Positions 45,097 through 54,726 of a stretch of 64,000 nt of DNA are shown one piece after another (the stretch's first letter is position 1; each line of letters begins with the position of its first letter). The notes below the pieces were generated by a model, which ran no database searches, was not told the origin of the DNA, and was given only the letters and a program-made list of their open reading frames with translations. Made by a program: the position numbers and the translations under genes. The stretch is from GCA-020356105 sp964347475 (GTDB lineage Bacteria; Pseudomonadota; Alphaproteobacteria; UBA8366; JADFVY01): contig CAYFYY010000012.1 in the NCBI GenBank assembly GCA_964347475.1, forward strand, positions 1 to 64,000, written 5' to 3'.

Positions 45097-45844
45097 GGGT
45101 CCGTCCCAGATAGGCGTCCTGCACCGCTGTGTCGGCGAGCACCGAATTCGTCGGCCCGTCAGCCAGGACGCGGCCGTTGTCCAAAACTACGATGCGGCTG
45201 CAGATTCGCGCCACCTCACCAAGATTGTGTTCGATGAGGAGGATCGGCAGCCCCTGCTGGTTCAGTGCGGTGATCGTATCGGCGAGCAATGCGGCCTCGG
45301 CATGGTTGAGCCCGGCGAGCGGCTCGTCGAGCAGCAGCAGCCGGGGCTTCAATGCAAGCGCGCGGGCCACCTCCAGCCGTTTCAGGTAACCCAGCGGGAG
45401 GGTGTCGGGCATGCGGTCCGATGCATCCTCGATGCCCACCAGCTCCAGGAGGCGGCGCGCCTCGCCCTGCTCGGCACTGCGGTCGCGGGCGAACATGGCG
45501 TGCAGGGGCCGGCGCGTGCGCTCCGAGCCCGCCGCGAGTGCAACGTTATCGAGCGCGGTCATTGAACGGATCGGCCGCGTCAGCTGCTGCGATATCCCGA
45601 GCCCGGCGCGGATGCGGACATGAACCGGCAGCCCGTGCAGATCACGATTGCCGAGCCGCATGACGCCGCGGTCCGGCCGCACCACGCCCGTGATCGTGCG
45701 GATGACCGTGGTCTTGCCGGCGCCGTTGGGCCCGATCAGGCCCAGTAGCTCTGTGTCGTCGAGGGCAAACGTCACGCCGTCGAGGGCCACCACGCCGCCG
45801 AAGCTCACCGACAGATCGGCGACCTGGAGGACTCGCTCGCTCAC
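45083..45844 (-). CDS. Liv-type ABC transporter ATP-binding protein (LivG), second system
   Basis: 253 residues from a GTG start that overlaps the livM stop as GTGA. Walker A GPNGAGKTTVIR, Walker B LLLLDEPLAGLN and a degenerate signature LPLGYLKRLEVARALA. The GTG start at 45844 was chosen for this overlap and for the length, which matches LivG; the frame is open upstream but within livM. Confidence 0.9.
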   Translation of the reverse strand: MSERVLQVADLSVSFGGVVALDGVTFALDDTELLGLIGPNGAGKTTVIRTITGVVRPDRGVMRLGNRDLHGLPVHVRIRAGLGISQQLTRPIRSMTALDNVALAAGSERTRRPLHAMFARDRSAEQGEARRLLELVGIEDASDRMPDTLPLGYLKRLEVARALALKPRLLLLDEPLAGLNHAEAALLADTITALNQQGLPILLIEHNLGEVARICSRIVVLDNGRVLADGPTNSVLADTAVQDAYLGRTHAPA

Positions 45845-46683
45845 GGCTTTCTCCCGCGCCGCAGGCGCGCCGTCAGCCCGGCAACCCCATCGGGAAACAG
45901 CCGCATCGTCAGGAACAGCAGGGCGCCGTAGACCAGCAGCTTGTAATCCTCGATCACCTGGAAGAGCAGCGGGGCCACACTCATGACGGCCGCGGCCAGA
46001 GCCACGCCGCCGATGGAGCCGATCCCGCCGACGACCACCATGGCCAGCACCGTTACCGACTCGACAAATCCGAAACTGCTCGGGTCGATGAAGCGGACGT
46101 GGTGGGCATACAGCGCGCCGGCAAGGCCGGAAATGGCTGTGCCGATCGCAAACGCCGCCAGTTTGTAGCGCGCGACGTCGATGCCGAGGATCTGGGCCGT
46201 GTCCTCGTCGGCGGCAATGGCATCGAACGTGTAGCCCATCCAGCTGCGTCGCAGCAGGTAGCTGAGGATCGCCGTCACGGCGACCAGTGCCAGCACGAAC
46301 AGCATGAACGACGGCCGCCCCATTCCCGGTGCCGGAATGCCGGAAAGTCCCATTTCGCCGCCGACCCAATCCATCTGCCGGACGATGCCGATAAATAGGA
46401 ATCCGACGCCCATCGTTGTGATCGCCAGAAAATCGTGGCGCACCCGCAGGCTGGCGAATCCGACGACGATCCCGACGGCGCCGGCCAACAGCATGGCGGG
46501 TGCCAGCACCAGCAGGAACGGGACGCCTGCCTTGGTCATCATCGCCGCGGTATAGGCGCCGATTCCATAGAAGGCGGCATGCCCGAGGCTGATCTGCCCG
46601 CAGAACCCCGCCACGATGTTCAGCCCCAGCGCGAAGATCACGGCGATTCCCATGGTCGTCAGGAGGGTGATCTCGTAGTTCAT
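45841..46683 (-). CDS. Liv-type ABC transporter permease (LivM), second system
   Basis: 280 residues with about eight membrane helices. Typical are ALGLNIVAGFCGQISLGHAA and FLAITTMGVGFLF; LRVRHDFLAITTMG is the usual LivM segment. Shorter than the first system's LivM (332). Three bases separate it from livH. Confidence 0.9.
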   Translation of the reverse strand: MNYEITLLTTMGIAVIFALGLNIVAGFCGQISLGHAAFYGIGAYTAAMMTKAGVPFLLVLAPAMLLAGAVGIVVGFASLRVRHDFLAITTMGVGFLFIGIVRQMDWVGGEMGLSGIPAPGMGRPSFMLFVLALVAVTAILSYLLRRSWMGYTFDAIAADEDTAQILGIDVARYKLAAFAIGTAISGLAGALYAHHVRFIDPSSFGFVESVTVLAMVVVGGIGSIGGVALAAAVMSVAPLLFQVIEDYKLLVYGALLFLTMRLFPDGVAGLTARLRRGRKP

Positions 46684-46686
46684 GGG

Positions 46687-47550
46687 TCACCGGCGTCCCA
46701 GCAGGCCCTGAGGCCGCAGCATGAGAACGACGATCAGGAATGCGAATGCAATGGCGTCGCGATCGAGCACGCCGGACAGGTAGATCGTCCCGAATGCCTC
46801 GATCACGCCCAGCGCGATCGATGCGACAAGGGCGCCGGGAATACTGCCCAGACCGCCCAGCACGATGATGGCGAGCGCCTTGTATGACGGAACGGCGCCC
46901 ATTCCAGGTTCCACCAGGTTGTTCAGCAATCCGACCATGATCCCGGCAGCCGCCGCCAGCGCCGAGCCGACGAAGAAGTTGAGGTGCCGCACCTGCCTGA
47001 CGCTGATGCCGAACGATTCGGCCATCGTCGGGTCGGTCACGGTGGCGCGCCAGGCAACGCCAGTGCGGGTGCGGGTCGCGAGCAGCCAGAGCACGAGGAT
47101 GGCAAGAACGGCTCCGCCGATCGTAGCCAGTTCGGCGGTCCTGATGGCGATGCCGCCGCCCAGTTGGACGATGCCGGCGAGATGCGGCGCGGCATAGGAT
47201 ACGCCGTACGGGCCGAACAGGATGCGGAACAATTCCTCGGCCGCAATGAACACGCCGATCGACGCGATCAGGGCGACGAATGGCGGCTTGTGCAGGATCG
47301 GCCTGTAGACCGCCTCGTAGACAAATATCCCGACAATCCCGACCGCCGGCAACGAGACCACGAACCCCAGCGCCAGGCTGCCCGTGGCGTTGGTCACCAG
47401 CACGCCCAGATAGCCACCCAGCGTGAACAGGGCCGCGTGTGCGACGTGCAGGATGCGCAGCAGCCCGTAAACCAGCGTCAGGCCCAGCGCGACAAGAACG
47501 TAGATGCCACCCTGGACGAGCCCCTGCAGCAGCAACTCAAGGAAAAGCAT
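46687..47550 (-). CDS. Liv-type ABC transporter permease (LivH), second system
   Basis: 287 residues, about eight membrane helices. GLVQGGIYVLVALGLTLVYG and the cytoplasmic loop with ATVTDPTMAESFGISV match LivH. The ATG at 47550 follows the binding protein gene by 69 bp. Confidence 0.9.
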   Translation of the reverse strand: MLFLELLLQGLVQGGIYVLVALGLTLVYGLLRILHVAHAALFTLGGYLGVLVTNATGSLALGFVVSLPAVGIVGIFVYEAVYRPILHKPPFVALIASIGVFIAAEELFRILFGPYGVSYAAPHLAGIVQLGGGIAIRTAELATIGGAVLAILVLWLLATRTRTGVAWRATVTDPTMAESFGISVRQVRHLNFFVGSALAAAAGIMVGLLNNLVEPGMGAVPSYKALAIIVLGGLGSIPGALVASIALGVIEAFGTIYLSGVLDRDAIAFAFLIVVLMLRPQGLLGRR

Positions 47551-47619
47551 GAAGGAGCCCGTTGCGCGATACCGCGGGGTGCGGCCGTCGGCGCGACCGC
47601 CCCCGAGCGTACACTTACC

Positions 47620-48762
47620 CTAATCTTCCGGCGGGGCCAGAAGCTCCGGATCGCTGATCACGGAATGGCGCCGCCACGCGCCGTCCCTGACCAGCTGGAC
47701 CTGCACGTCCTTACGGACCTCGCCCAACCGGTTGAACGAGATCAGGCCGGTGGACGCCTGCAGCGACGTTTCGGCGATTGCCGCGCGAATCGCTTTCGGG
47801 TCCGTTGACCCGGCCTTCTGCATCGCGGCGATGGCCACCTTGACCGCTGTGTGGGCGGACGCGGCCACCATGTCGGCCTTGAAGCCGGCCTTCTTCTCGA
47901 ATGCGGCGATAAAGTTGCGGGTCTCTGCGGCGTCGGAGTCGCGATCCAGAGACGTGGTGATGATGACGCCCTCCGCGGCCGGCCCCGCGATCTCGATGAA
48001 TTTTTCGCTGTCATACCCCTCCTGCCCGATCACCGGGACGTCGACTCCCGCCGTTCGCAGCTGGCTGACCAGCGGGCCGGCGGTAAAGAAGTAGCCCGAC
48101 GCGTAGATCGCCTCTGGCGCGTCCGCCTTGACCTTCGAGACGATCGGCCCGAACTGCCGGTCCTTGATGCTGTATTCGTACTCGTTGACGATATCGATGC
48201 CGAACTTGCCGGCGGCTTCGCGAAATCCGTTGGCAAGGGACGTGCCGAAATCGTTGTTCAGGGTAATCAGGACGACCCGCTTCTTGCCCAGACCCTCGCC
48301 AACCAGCTTTGCGCCGGCACGACCCTGGACCTCGCCGACGAACGAGGTCCGGAACACGAACTCGCCGGCCCGCGTTATCTCCGGATGCACCGCATAGGCC
48401 GAAATGTACGGCACGCCGGCCTCCTGGAACACACCCGCGGCAGCGCGCGTGGCACCGGAATAGCTGCCGGACACCGCCACCACGACCCTGTCCTTCTCGA
48501 TAAGCTTGGCGGCGATCGGCGCCGCTTCCTTGGGCGATGCCTGGTCGTCATACACGACAAGCTCGACCTGCGCGCCCTTGATCCCACCCGCGGCATTGGC
48601 CTGCTCGACCGCAAGCTCCGCGCCGATCAGGGCCGATTTGCCGTCCGCCGCCGCGAAACCCGTCAAGGGTGCATTGAATCCGATCTTGACCGAATCGGCC
48701 AGTACCGGCGTCGCCACAGCCATGACGGTGGCGATCGTCAGAATCCATAAGCGTTGAATCAT
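47620..48762 (-). CDS. Liv-type ABC transporter substrate-binding protein, second system
   Basis: 380 residues with a signal peptide (1-22, ATPVLADS). Type I periplasmic binding fold: VKIGFNAPLTGFAAADGKSA, VELVVYDDQASPKEAAPIA and VAVSGSYSGATRAAAGVFQE, a standard Liv/amide-type binding protein. Ligand unknown. First gene of the second operon. Unlike the first system no enzyme gene is embedded. Confidence 0.9.
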   Translation of the reverse strand: MIQRLWILTIATVMAVATPVLADSVKIGFNAPLTGFAAADGKSALIGAELAVEQANAAGGIKGAQVELVVYDDQASPKEAAPIAAKLIEKDRVVVAVSGSYSGATRAAAGVFQEAGVPYISAYAVHPEITRAGEFVFRTSFVGEVQGRAGAKLVGEGLGKKRVVLITLNNDFGTSLANGFREAAGKFGIDIVNEYEYSIKDRQFGPIVSKVKADAPEAIYASGYFFTAGPLVSQLRTAGVDVPVIGQEGYDSEKFIEIAGPAAEGVIITTSLDRDSDAAETRNFIAAFEKKAGFKADMVAASAHTAVKVAIAAMQKAGSTDPKAIRAAIAETSLQASTGLISFNRLGEVRKDVQVQLVRDGAWRRHSVISDPELLAPPED

Positions 48763-48988
48763 CTTCGTGACTCCTGCTGTCCGTCTTACCCGGCAGCCCC
48801 GTATTTTTGGCGATCGTTCCGCACGGGCGTTATTTGCCGCTAACGCCGCAGCAGTTCACGCCGCCCGCGCAATGCGCAACTTCACCATCTTCACGGATCG
48901 AAGGCAATACCCGGCGTGACATCCAGGGTGGGCGTTCGGGCAGGCCGGACGGGAAGCCCGGCGCGGTGACCCGACCGCCCGCCGCAGG
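48763..48988. other. 226-bp intergenic region before the second Liv-type operon
   Basis: Between the DUF4139 gene end and the binding-protein gene start; must hold the promoter for the operon. GGAGTC just upstream of 48762 is the ribosome binding site. No clear operator or terminator was found. Confidence 0.4.
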
Positions 48989-51118
48989 TCAGATGTCGAG
49001 CCCGCGAATATAGTCGCCCAGCGCGGCGGTGGCCGCATTGAACGCCTCGCGGCTCTCTTCGGTTTCCGCAAGGATGGTCTCGAGGTTGTCCTCCTGGACG
49101 TCGAGCTTCTTCAGATACCGCTGGTGCAGGTCGCTGTCGCGCGGAATCCGCGCGAGGTTGTCGCGGATGCGGCGCTGCTCCTCGTGGATGCTGTTGCGCT
49201 CGCCCTCGAGCTCCTGCAGCCGGCGCTGGTGCGTATCGACCACGTCGCGCAGCTGCGCCAGCTGACGCAGCGCCTGGCGCACCCGCTCGCTCAGCTCCCC
49301 GTTGCCGGCATAGGCCAGATAGGTGTCCCGGGACTGGCCGGTCAGCGCGATCGTCTGGATCCGCGGCATCGTCAGCTTCACCGTCACCCTGGCCTGCTGC
49401 CCCGCCGCGATGCGGCGCCGCATGCGGTACTGGTCGTCGGTCAGCTCGATCTCCTTGGGATCCGGCGTGACGATCTTCCAGCCCTGCTGGCGCGGGTGCT
49501 CGATCAGCACGTCGCGGTCCTCGTGCGCCGGCCCCTTGATCCGGTAGACGGTGGTCTCCTCGACCTCGTAGGTCAGCTCCAGTACGCCGCGCACGATGCG
49601 GCCCTTGGCGATCGCCTGCTTCGACTCGACCTCGCGGTCGATCAGCGTCTTCTGGTCGAGCGCGAAGCTGACCAGCCGCTCGTCGCCGGCAGGGAGAGTG
49701 GAAAGCTGCGCGTCTCCGACATAGGACGCGCCGCCGCGACCGGTCTCGTACAGGGTGATGACTCCGGCCGGCAGACCGGTGTCGCTGTCGTTGGCCAGCC
49801 GCACGGCGGCCAGCGGATGCTTGTCATGGGCGGACAGCTGATACAGCCCGACCCGCTCGCCCGGAATGTCGCGGTCGATGATCGGCACCAGCACCGACTG
49901 GCCCGAGGTCACGTTGACGGCGTGCGGGATCCGGAAGGTCACCTGGGTGGCAGCCTCCTTTGAGGCGGCTGCCACGAGCCGCGCCTGGCTGGGCGGTGCT
50001 ATGGGTGCGGCGAGCGACGCCATCGGCTCTCCGGCCCGGGGCGCTTCGGCCATCGCCCGGTCGCGGCGGGCGACATCCCCCTCGTTCCGCATGTCGAACA
50101 TCCCCATCATCGCCCCTTCCCCGGCGAAGCCGCGTTGCGCCTTGCGGAATTGCTCCTGGTATTCCAGGTTGGCGGCGGCGAGCTCGTCGACGTCGAGGTC
50201 CACCGCACCCGTGTCGGCGCGCGGCATGACGCGGCCGAGCACCTCGACCGGGACTTCCGGCCGATGCACGTAGTACGCGGAATAGAGCGCCTGGCGAAAT
50301 GTCACCGGATTGCCGGACACGATGGTCAGCTCGACGTCCGTCCAGTCCTGGCCGCTCATGTTTTCGATGACCGCCCAACCCTGCAGCCGCGCCTTGCCCG
50401 CCGCGCCGTCGGCCAGGCTCAACCGATAGCTCGCCTTCCACAGCGGCGCCGCGACGACGTAGCCGACGCGCACGGTGCGTTTGCCCTTGCCGCGGCTGAC
50501 GACCTGCAGCGTGCGGCGGTCGCGGGTGCGATGCTCGGACACCGCCGCGAGTGCGAGGTCGATCTGCGCGCGTAGGTCCGGATCGCTGAAGACGACGGAC
50601 TCCGCCTCCTCGAAGATAAAGGTCTGCAGTCCTTCCGCGGTGATGACACTGACCCGGTTGCGGGTCACCGAGCGTGCCCCGTCGGGCAGCGTCGTCGACT
50701 CGGGCACCACGCGGACCAGGCGGCCCTCGATCTGGCGCTGCCCGGTCGCCCGGATTCGTGCGCCCGGCAGGGCGTTCAGCAACGCGACCGGCGACTGCAG
50801 CGCCTCCGGCCCGAACGGCAGGTCCCGGAAGACCTGGGACAGTGGCTCCCGGCCCGGCAGGCGGATCGCGCCGGCGGCCCCGGTGTCGTCATAGACGACG
50901 ATGCTTTTCAGCACGTCGTCGACCTGGTCAAGCCGGATCGACAGCGGCAAGGTCGCGTCGCCTTCGACCTGCGCTTCGTATTCGAAATAGCCGACGCCGC
51001 CGGCCGACAGCATGACGCGCTTGAGCGCCAGGTCCTGGGCGGCAGCGGTATACGGCATTGCGAACGTCGCGGCGGCCAGTACCAGGCTGGCGACCATCGG
51101 CAGATGTTTGCTGATCAC
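48989..51118 (-). CDS. Secreted DUF4139 family protein (mucoidy inhibitor-like)
   Basis: 709 residues from a GTG start that follows GAGGAG. A signal peptide (1-28, PYTAAAQ) precedes an N-terminal beta domain and the DUF4139 region (GYFEYEAQVEGDATLPL, VRVGYVVAAPLWKASYRL, DWTDVELTIVSGNPVTF), with a disordered Ala/Met-rich insert (about 330-400) and a long C-terminal coiled coil (LRDVVDTHQRRLQELEGE). The family is known but its function is not. Alternative starts at 51148 (ATG) or 51097 exist. It lies on the opposite end of a small region from the cyclase gene. Confidence 0.8.
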   Translation of the reverse strand: MISKHLPMVASLVLAAATFAMPYTAAAQDLALKRVMLSAGGVGYFEYEAQVEGDATLPLSIRLDQVDDVLKSIVVYDDTGAAGAIRLPGREPLSQVFRDLPFGPEALQSPVALLNALPGARIRATGQRQIEGRLVRVVPESTTLPDGARSVTRNRVSVITAEGLQTFIFEEAESVVFSDPDLRAQIDLALAAVSEHRTRDRRTLQVVSRGKGKRTVRVGYVVAAPLWKASYRLSLADGAAGKARLQGWAVIENMSGQDWTDVELTIVSGNPVTFRQALYSAYYVHRPEVPVEVLGRVMPRADTGAVDLDVDELAAANLEYQEQFRKAQRGFAGEGAMMGMFDMRNEGDVARRDRAMAEAPRAGEPMASLAAPIAPPSQARLVAAASKEAATQVTFRIPHAVNVTSGQSVLVPIIDRDIPGERVGLYQLSAHDKHPLAAVRLANDSDTGLPAGVITLYETGRGGASYVGDAQLSTLPAGDERLVSFALDQKTLIDREVESKQAIAKGRIVRGVLELTYEVEETTVYRIKGPAHEDRDVLIEHPRQQGWKIVTPDPKEIELTDDQYRMRRRIAAGQQARVTVKLTMPRIQTIALTGQSRDTYLAYAGNGELSERVRQALRQLAQLRDVVDTHQRRLQELEGERNSIHEEQRRIRDNLARIPRDSDLHQRYLKKLDVQEDNLETILAETEESREAFNAATAALGDYIRGLDI

Positions 51119-51262
51119 TGTGACGTCTCCTCGCTGGATTGCACCCATTAACCACGATTTCGGACCCGGTTGAAAGAACCGTGACTGCCGGGCCCGACAA
51201 GGTATGCCGGCAACGACCCGCTCTGATGCCACGACGTGGTGATTTTTCCGGAAAGTCCCCGA

Positions 51263-52966
51263 TCAGACGCCTTCCGCCTCTGCCGGTGGCGAAAGTTCGC
51301 GCGCGTCGGGAAGAGCGTACACCGTGAGCGGTTTCGATCTCCCACGGATGGCGACGGTATGGGAGTCGCAGGACGGCGGGGAAATGCCGGCGTACCGGAC
51401 CACGGTCTCGGAGACGATGAGCTGGCAGTCGTACTCCTTGGTCAGCGCCTCGAGCCGGCTCGCCGTATTGACCGTATCGCCGATCGCCGTGATCGAGGTC
51501 GCCCCGCCGTAGCCCATCTCGCCGACGATCGCCGGCCCGGCGTGGATGCCGATCCCGATGCGCAGCGGTGCGATGTTTTCCAGCACGACGCTCTCGTTGA
51601 GCTGTTGCAGGTTCTCCGACATGGCGCGGGCGGCGGCCAGGGCCCGGCGGCACGCCTCGCCGATCGGCCGCCGGATGCCGAAGACGGCCATGACGCCGTC
51701 GCCGATGAATTTGTCGATATGGCCGCCGACACTCTCGATGGCGCCACCCATGGCGTCGAAATAGCGGTTCAGCAGAAAGACGACGTCGTAGGGCAGCTGC
51801 TGCTCCGACATGCGGGTGAAGGAGCGCAGGTCCGCGAACAGGACCGCCACCTCCGACTCGTGGCCGTGCGCGACCATTTCCCGCGACGCGGCGGCGCGCA
51901 ATCCTTCCGCGGGCAGCACCAGCGGGATGACCGAGACATCTGCGAGCGGGCGGGTCTGGCAGGCAAGACGCACATTCGGCGGTGCCCCGATCCGCTTCAG
52001 CACCTCCCGCTCCTGGCTGTTGGGCGGTGCCAGGCGGTCGAGTCCTTGCGAGATCCGTGTCCGGCAGGTCGAGCACCGTCCCCGGCCGCCGCACACGGCC
52101 GCCTGCGGATAGTCCAGCATGCGGCCCGCCTCGAGGATGGTCGTGCCGGGCAGGACGGCGGCCCGGCGCCCGGCGGGAAAGGTCACCGCGATCTTGCGCC
52201 GCCGGTTGATGCCATCGCGGATCGCGCGGGCCAGCAAGGTTCCCCCCAGAAATATCCAGAATCCGACCAGCAACCCGTCCCTGATCGACAGCAGCAAGGC
52301 GGCTTCGGGCGGCCGCGGCGGGTCGGCTCGGGCGACCAGCGCGGCGGCCCATTCGGCGTCCCCGGAATAGGCGGCGACCGTCTGCGCCGCCTGCGCGAAA
52401 CCGAGGACGCCGAAGGCGGGAACCAGCAGCACCGCCCCATAGGTCAACGGGAGCAAGCGGGGATACCAGGGCCGGAACCGCAACCAGAAATGCAGGCCGA
52501 TGCAGCCGTGGATCCACGCCGCCGCGAACACCGCCAGCTGGCGTACGGAGTTCATCGGGTCCGCCACCCACAGGACGTAGAGCACCCAGGCGTAGCTGCC
52601 CTGCGTGCCGGCGAGCTCGTAGCTGATGCGCGTGCCGACGATATGCGCGATCAGCAGCGGCGGGATCGTCAGGCCGAGCAGCAGCTGCGCCGCCTCCCAT
52701 CCCGCCATGCGCAGCGTGTGGCGGCGGAAGATCGACCATAATGCAAGCGCGAAATGGATCAGCAGGGAGCCATACAGCGCCACGGTACCCGGCGCGCTGC
52801 GCCACAGGCCCACGAACAGCTTGCGACCCCACTCCATCGCTTCGAGCGAGACGAGGCCGAGCGCGTGGTTTGCGAAATGGGTGAGCAGGAACGAGAACAG
52901 CACCAGGCCGGTGCCGAGCCGCAGGCGCGTGACGATCTGCGAGCCGCGGGCGGGCTGGTCGGTCAA
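51263..52966 (-). CDS. Membrane adenylate cyclase with haem-like membrane part and 2Fe-2S ferredoxin domain
   Basis: 567 residues. The N-terminal part (about 1-255) has about six membrane helices with paired His (H30, H34, H71, H108, H153, H159), resembling a haem b-binding membrane module. A plant-type 2Fe-2S domain follows: C292, C298, C301 and C336. The C-terminal class III cyclase domain (about 370-540) has metal Asp379 and Asp423, the transition-state Asn500 and Arg504, and Lys419 plus Asp497, the pair expected for ATP rather than GTP. It thus looks like a redox-responsive maker of cyclic AMP. Similar fusions exist in alphaproteobacteria. The gene precedes msrA on the same strand (25 bp). 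Confidence 0.85.
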   Translation of the reverse strand: MTDQPARGSQIVTRLRLGTGLVLFSFLLTHFANHALGLVSLEAMEWGRKLFVGLWRSAPGTVALYGSLLIHFALALWSIFRRHTLRMAGWEAAQLLLGLTIPPLLIAHIVGTRISYELAGTQGSYAWVLYVLWVADPMNSVRQLAVFAAAWIHGCIGLHFWLRFRPWYPRLLPLTYGAVLLVPAFGVLGFAQAAQTVAAYSGDAEWAAALVARADPPRPPEAALLLSIRDGLLVGFWIFLGGTLLARAIRDGINRRRKIAVTFPAGRRAAVLPGTTILEAGRMLDYPQAAVCGGRGRCSTCRTRISQGLDRLAPPNSQEREVLKRIGAPPNVRLACQTRPLADVSVIPLVLPAEGLRAAASREMVAHGHESEVAVLFADLRSFTRMSEQQLPYDVVFLLNRYFDAMGGAIESVGGHIDKFIGDGVMAVFGIRRPIGEACRRALAAARAMSENLQQLNESVVLENIAPLRIGIGIHAGPAIVGEMGYGGATSITAIGDTVNTASRLEALTKEYDCQLIVSETVVRYAGISPPSCDSHTVAIRGRSKPLTVYALPDARELSPPAEAEGV

Positions 52967-52991
52967 GGCGGCGTCCCCCCGATGCGCGCCG

Positions 52992-53642
52992 CTAATTCGT
53001 CGTCTGCTTCAGCAGGTCCGGGAAATACCGACGCAGCTTGTCCATCTTCGGTAACGCCACGCAGGCGATATAGGGCTGCGTCGGGTTCAGCGCGGCGTAG
53101 TCCTGGTGATAGTCCTCGGCCTCGTAGAAGGTCTCGAGCGGCACGACCTCGGTGAGGATCGGCGCCGCGAACACGCCGGCGGCATCGAGCTGCCGGAGAT
53201 ACGCCGCGGCAACCTCGCGCTGGGCATCGTCGACGTGGAAGATCGCCGAGCGGTATTGCGGGCCGATATCGTTGCCCTGGCGGTTCCGCTGGGTCGGGTC
53301 GTGCGCGATGGCGAAAAAGATCCGCAGGATGCGGCCATAGCTGATGCGCGCCGGATCGAAGCGGATCCGGACCACTTCGGCATGGCCCGTGTCACCCGAG
53401 CATACGGCGCGGTAATTGGCGGTCTCGGCGGCGCCGCCGGCATAGCCCGACACCGCCTCGCGCACGCCGTCGAGCTGGCGATAGACGCCCTCGACGCACC
53501 AGAAGCAGCCGCCGGCCAGCACCGTGACGGACTCCGCCGGCGCCGAAGCCGGATCGATGTCCTGCGCCGGCTCGGGAACCTGGTCGGGGCTGACGCGCAG
53601 GCCCTCACCGGTGGTCGCATTGCCGCCAAGTCCGAACAGCAT
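52992..53642 (-). CDS. msrA: Peptide-methionine (S)-S-oxide reductase
   Basis: 216 residues. Repairs oxidised methionine in proteins. The active site GGCFWCVEG contains the catalytic Cys, followed by SGYAGG and GHAEVVRI, all family signatures; a Cys in YIACVALPK near the end is in the usual resolving position. An N-terminal extension of about 35 residues before the domain is unusual but not a clear signal peptide. Start 53642 follows AGGAGACAGGAC. Beside a 2Fe-2S cyclase, suggesting a shared oxidative-stress role. Confidence 0.92.
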   Translation of the reverse strand: MLFGLGGNATTGEGLRVSPDQVPEPAQDIDPASAPAESVTVLAGGCFWCVEGVYRQLDGVREAVSGYAGGAAETANYRAVCSGDTGHAEVVRIRFDPARISYGRILRIFFAIAHDPTQRNRQGNDIGPQYRSAIFHVDDAQREVAAAYLRQLDAAGVFAAPILTEVVPLETFYEAEDYHQDYAALNPTQPYIACVALPKMDKLRRYFPDLLKQTTN

Positions 53643-53736
53643 GTCCTGTCTCCTCCGCTGCGCCTGCCGCATGTCCGCCGCATCAGAAACTCTGTGCGCG
53701 GCCCGCGAATTTCAAGCCCTTCCCGTGGCGATTTGG

Positions 53737-54726
53737 CTACGGCGCCGGATCCAGCGTCGACGGGTCGAACAGCGCCGCCGGGTCCAGCCGCGTTGCCGTC
53801 AGCCCGTCCTCGTGCGCATAGCGGGTCATCGCCGCGAGCTCGTCGCGGTTGCGCGCGAAGCCGTACGGCCAGATGTCGGCGCCCATGACCGCCTGCGTAT
53901 CCGCCAGCGCGGTCGCGACCCAGGGCAGGCTGACGCGCAGCACGTTGATCAGGCCGAGCTCGGCGAGCGCCAGGTCCCGTGCCTCGGTGAACGCGGCCAG
54001 CAGGCGGCGCGGCAAGTCGGGGTGCGCGGCCGCGAGCTCGCGGCGGACCGCAAGGCAGTGCATGATCGGGAAGAATCCGGTCTTCCGGTGATAGGCGATC
54101 TCCGCCGCGCGATAGTCGGGAAACAGCCGCGCCACCGGCACCGCCGGGTCGGCGAGGCTGGCGGGCGGGCGCGGCGAGACGATGGCATCGATCTCGCCGG
54201 CCGCCAGCAGTCCGTTCAGCGTCGCGTCCGGGGCGATCGCGGCGGCGTCGATGTCGGCCGGCAGGTCGAGCCTGATGCGCTCGGTCTGGCCCGCCTGCTC
54301 GACCCCGCCGATGCGCCACCTCGCGTCGCGCACGCCGACGCCGTGCCGGTCGCGCAGGATGCCGCGCACCCAAAGGGCCGCGGTCTGCTGGTATTCCGGC
54401 AGGCCGATGGTCCGGCCCCGCAAATCCTCCGGCCGCTCGATGCCGCGGTCGGTGCGCACATAGATCGCGGAGTGGCGGAAGGCGCGCGACAGAAACACCG
54501 GGATGCCGACGTAATGGGCATCGCCGCGCGCGGTCACCGTGATGTGGCTCGACATCGACAGCTCGGTCACGTCGAATTTCCGCTCGCGCAGCGCCGTGCG
54601 GAAGATCGCCTCGGGCTCGCCCGGGCTGGCCTCGAAGGTGACGCCGGGCACGGTCACGCGGCCGTCGAGGACGGGCCGCGAGCGGTCGGTGGCAACGCAG
54701 GCCAGGGTCAGTCTGAGATCGGTCAC
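53737..54726 (-). CDS. 4,5-dihydroxyphthalate decarboxylase-like protein (Pht5-like)
   Basis: 329 residues. It matches the Pht5 family, a PBP2-fold group: LTLACVATDRSRPVLDGRV, FDVTELSMSSHITV, RHSAIYVRTDRGIERPEDL and GLPEYQQTAALWVRGIL. No signal peptide is present, so it is likely cytoplasmic or non-classically placed, unlike true binding proteins. Family members include decarboxylases, but most have unknown activity. It diverges from the hyuA operon across 168 bp and may be co-regulated; a role in decarboxylating the same substrate family is conceivable. Confidence 0.78.
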   Translation of the reverse strand: MTDLRLTLACVATDRSRPVLDGRVTVPGVTFEASPGEPEAIFRTALRERKFDVTELSMSSHITVTARGDAHYVGIPVFLSRAFRHSAIYVRTDRGIERPEDLRGRTIGLPEYQQTAALWVRGILRDRHGVGVRDARWRIGGVEQAGQTERIRLDLPADIDAAAIAPDATLNGLLAAGEIDAIVSPRPPASLADPAVPVARLFPDYRAAEIAYHRKTGFFPIMHCLAVRRELAAAHPDLPRRLLAAFTEARDLALAELGLINVLRVSLPWVATALADTQAVMGADIWPYGFARNRDELAAMTRYAHEDGLTATRLDPAALFDPSTLDPAP

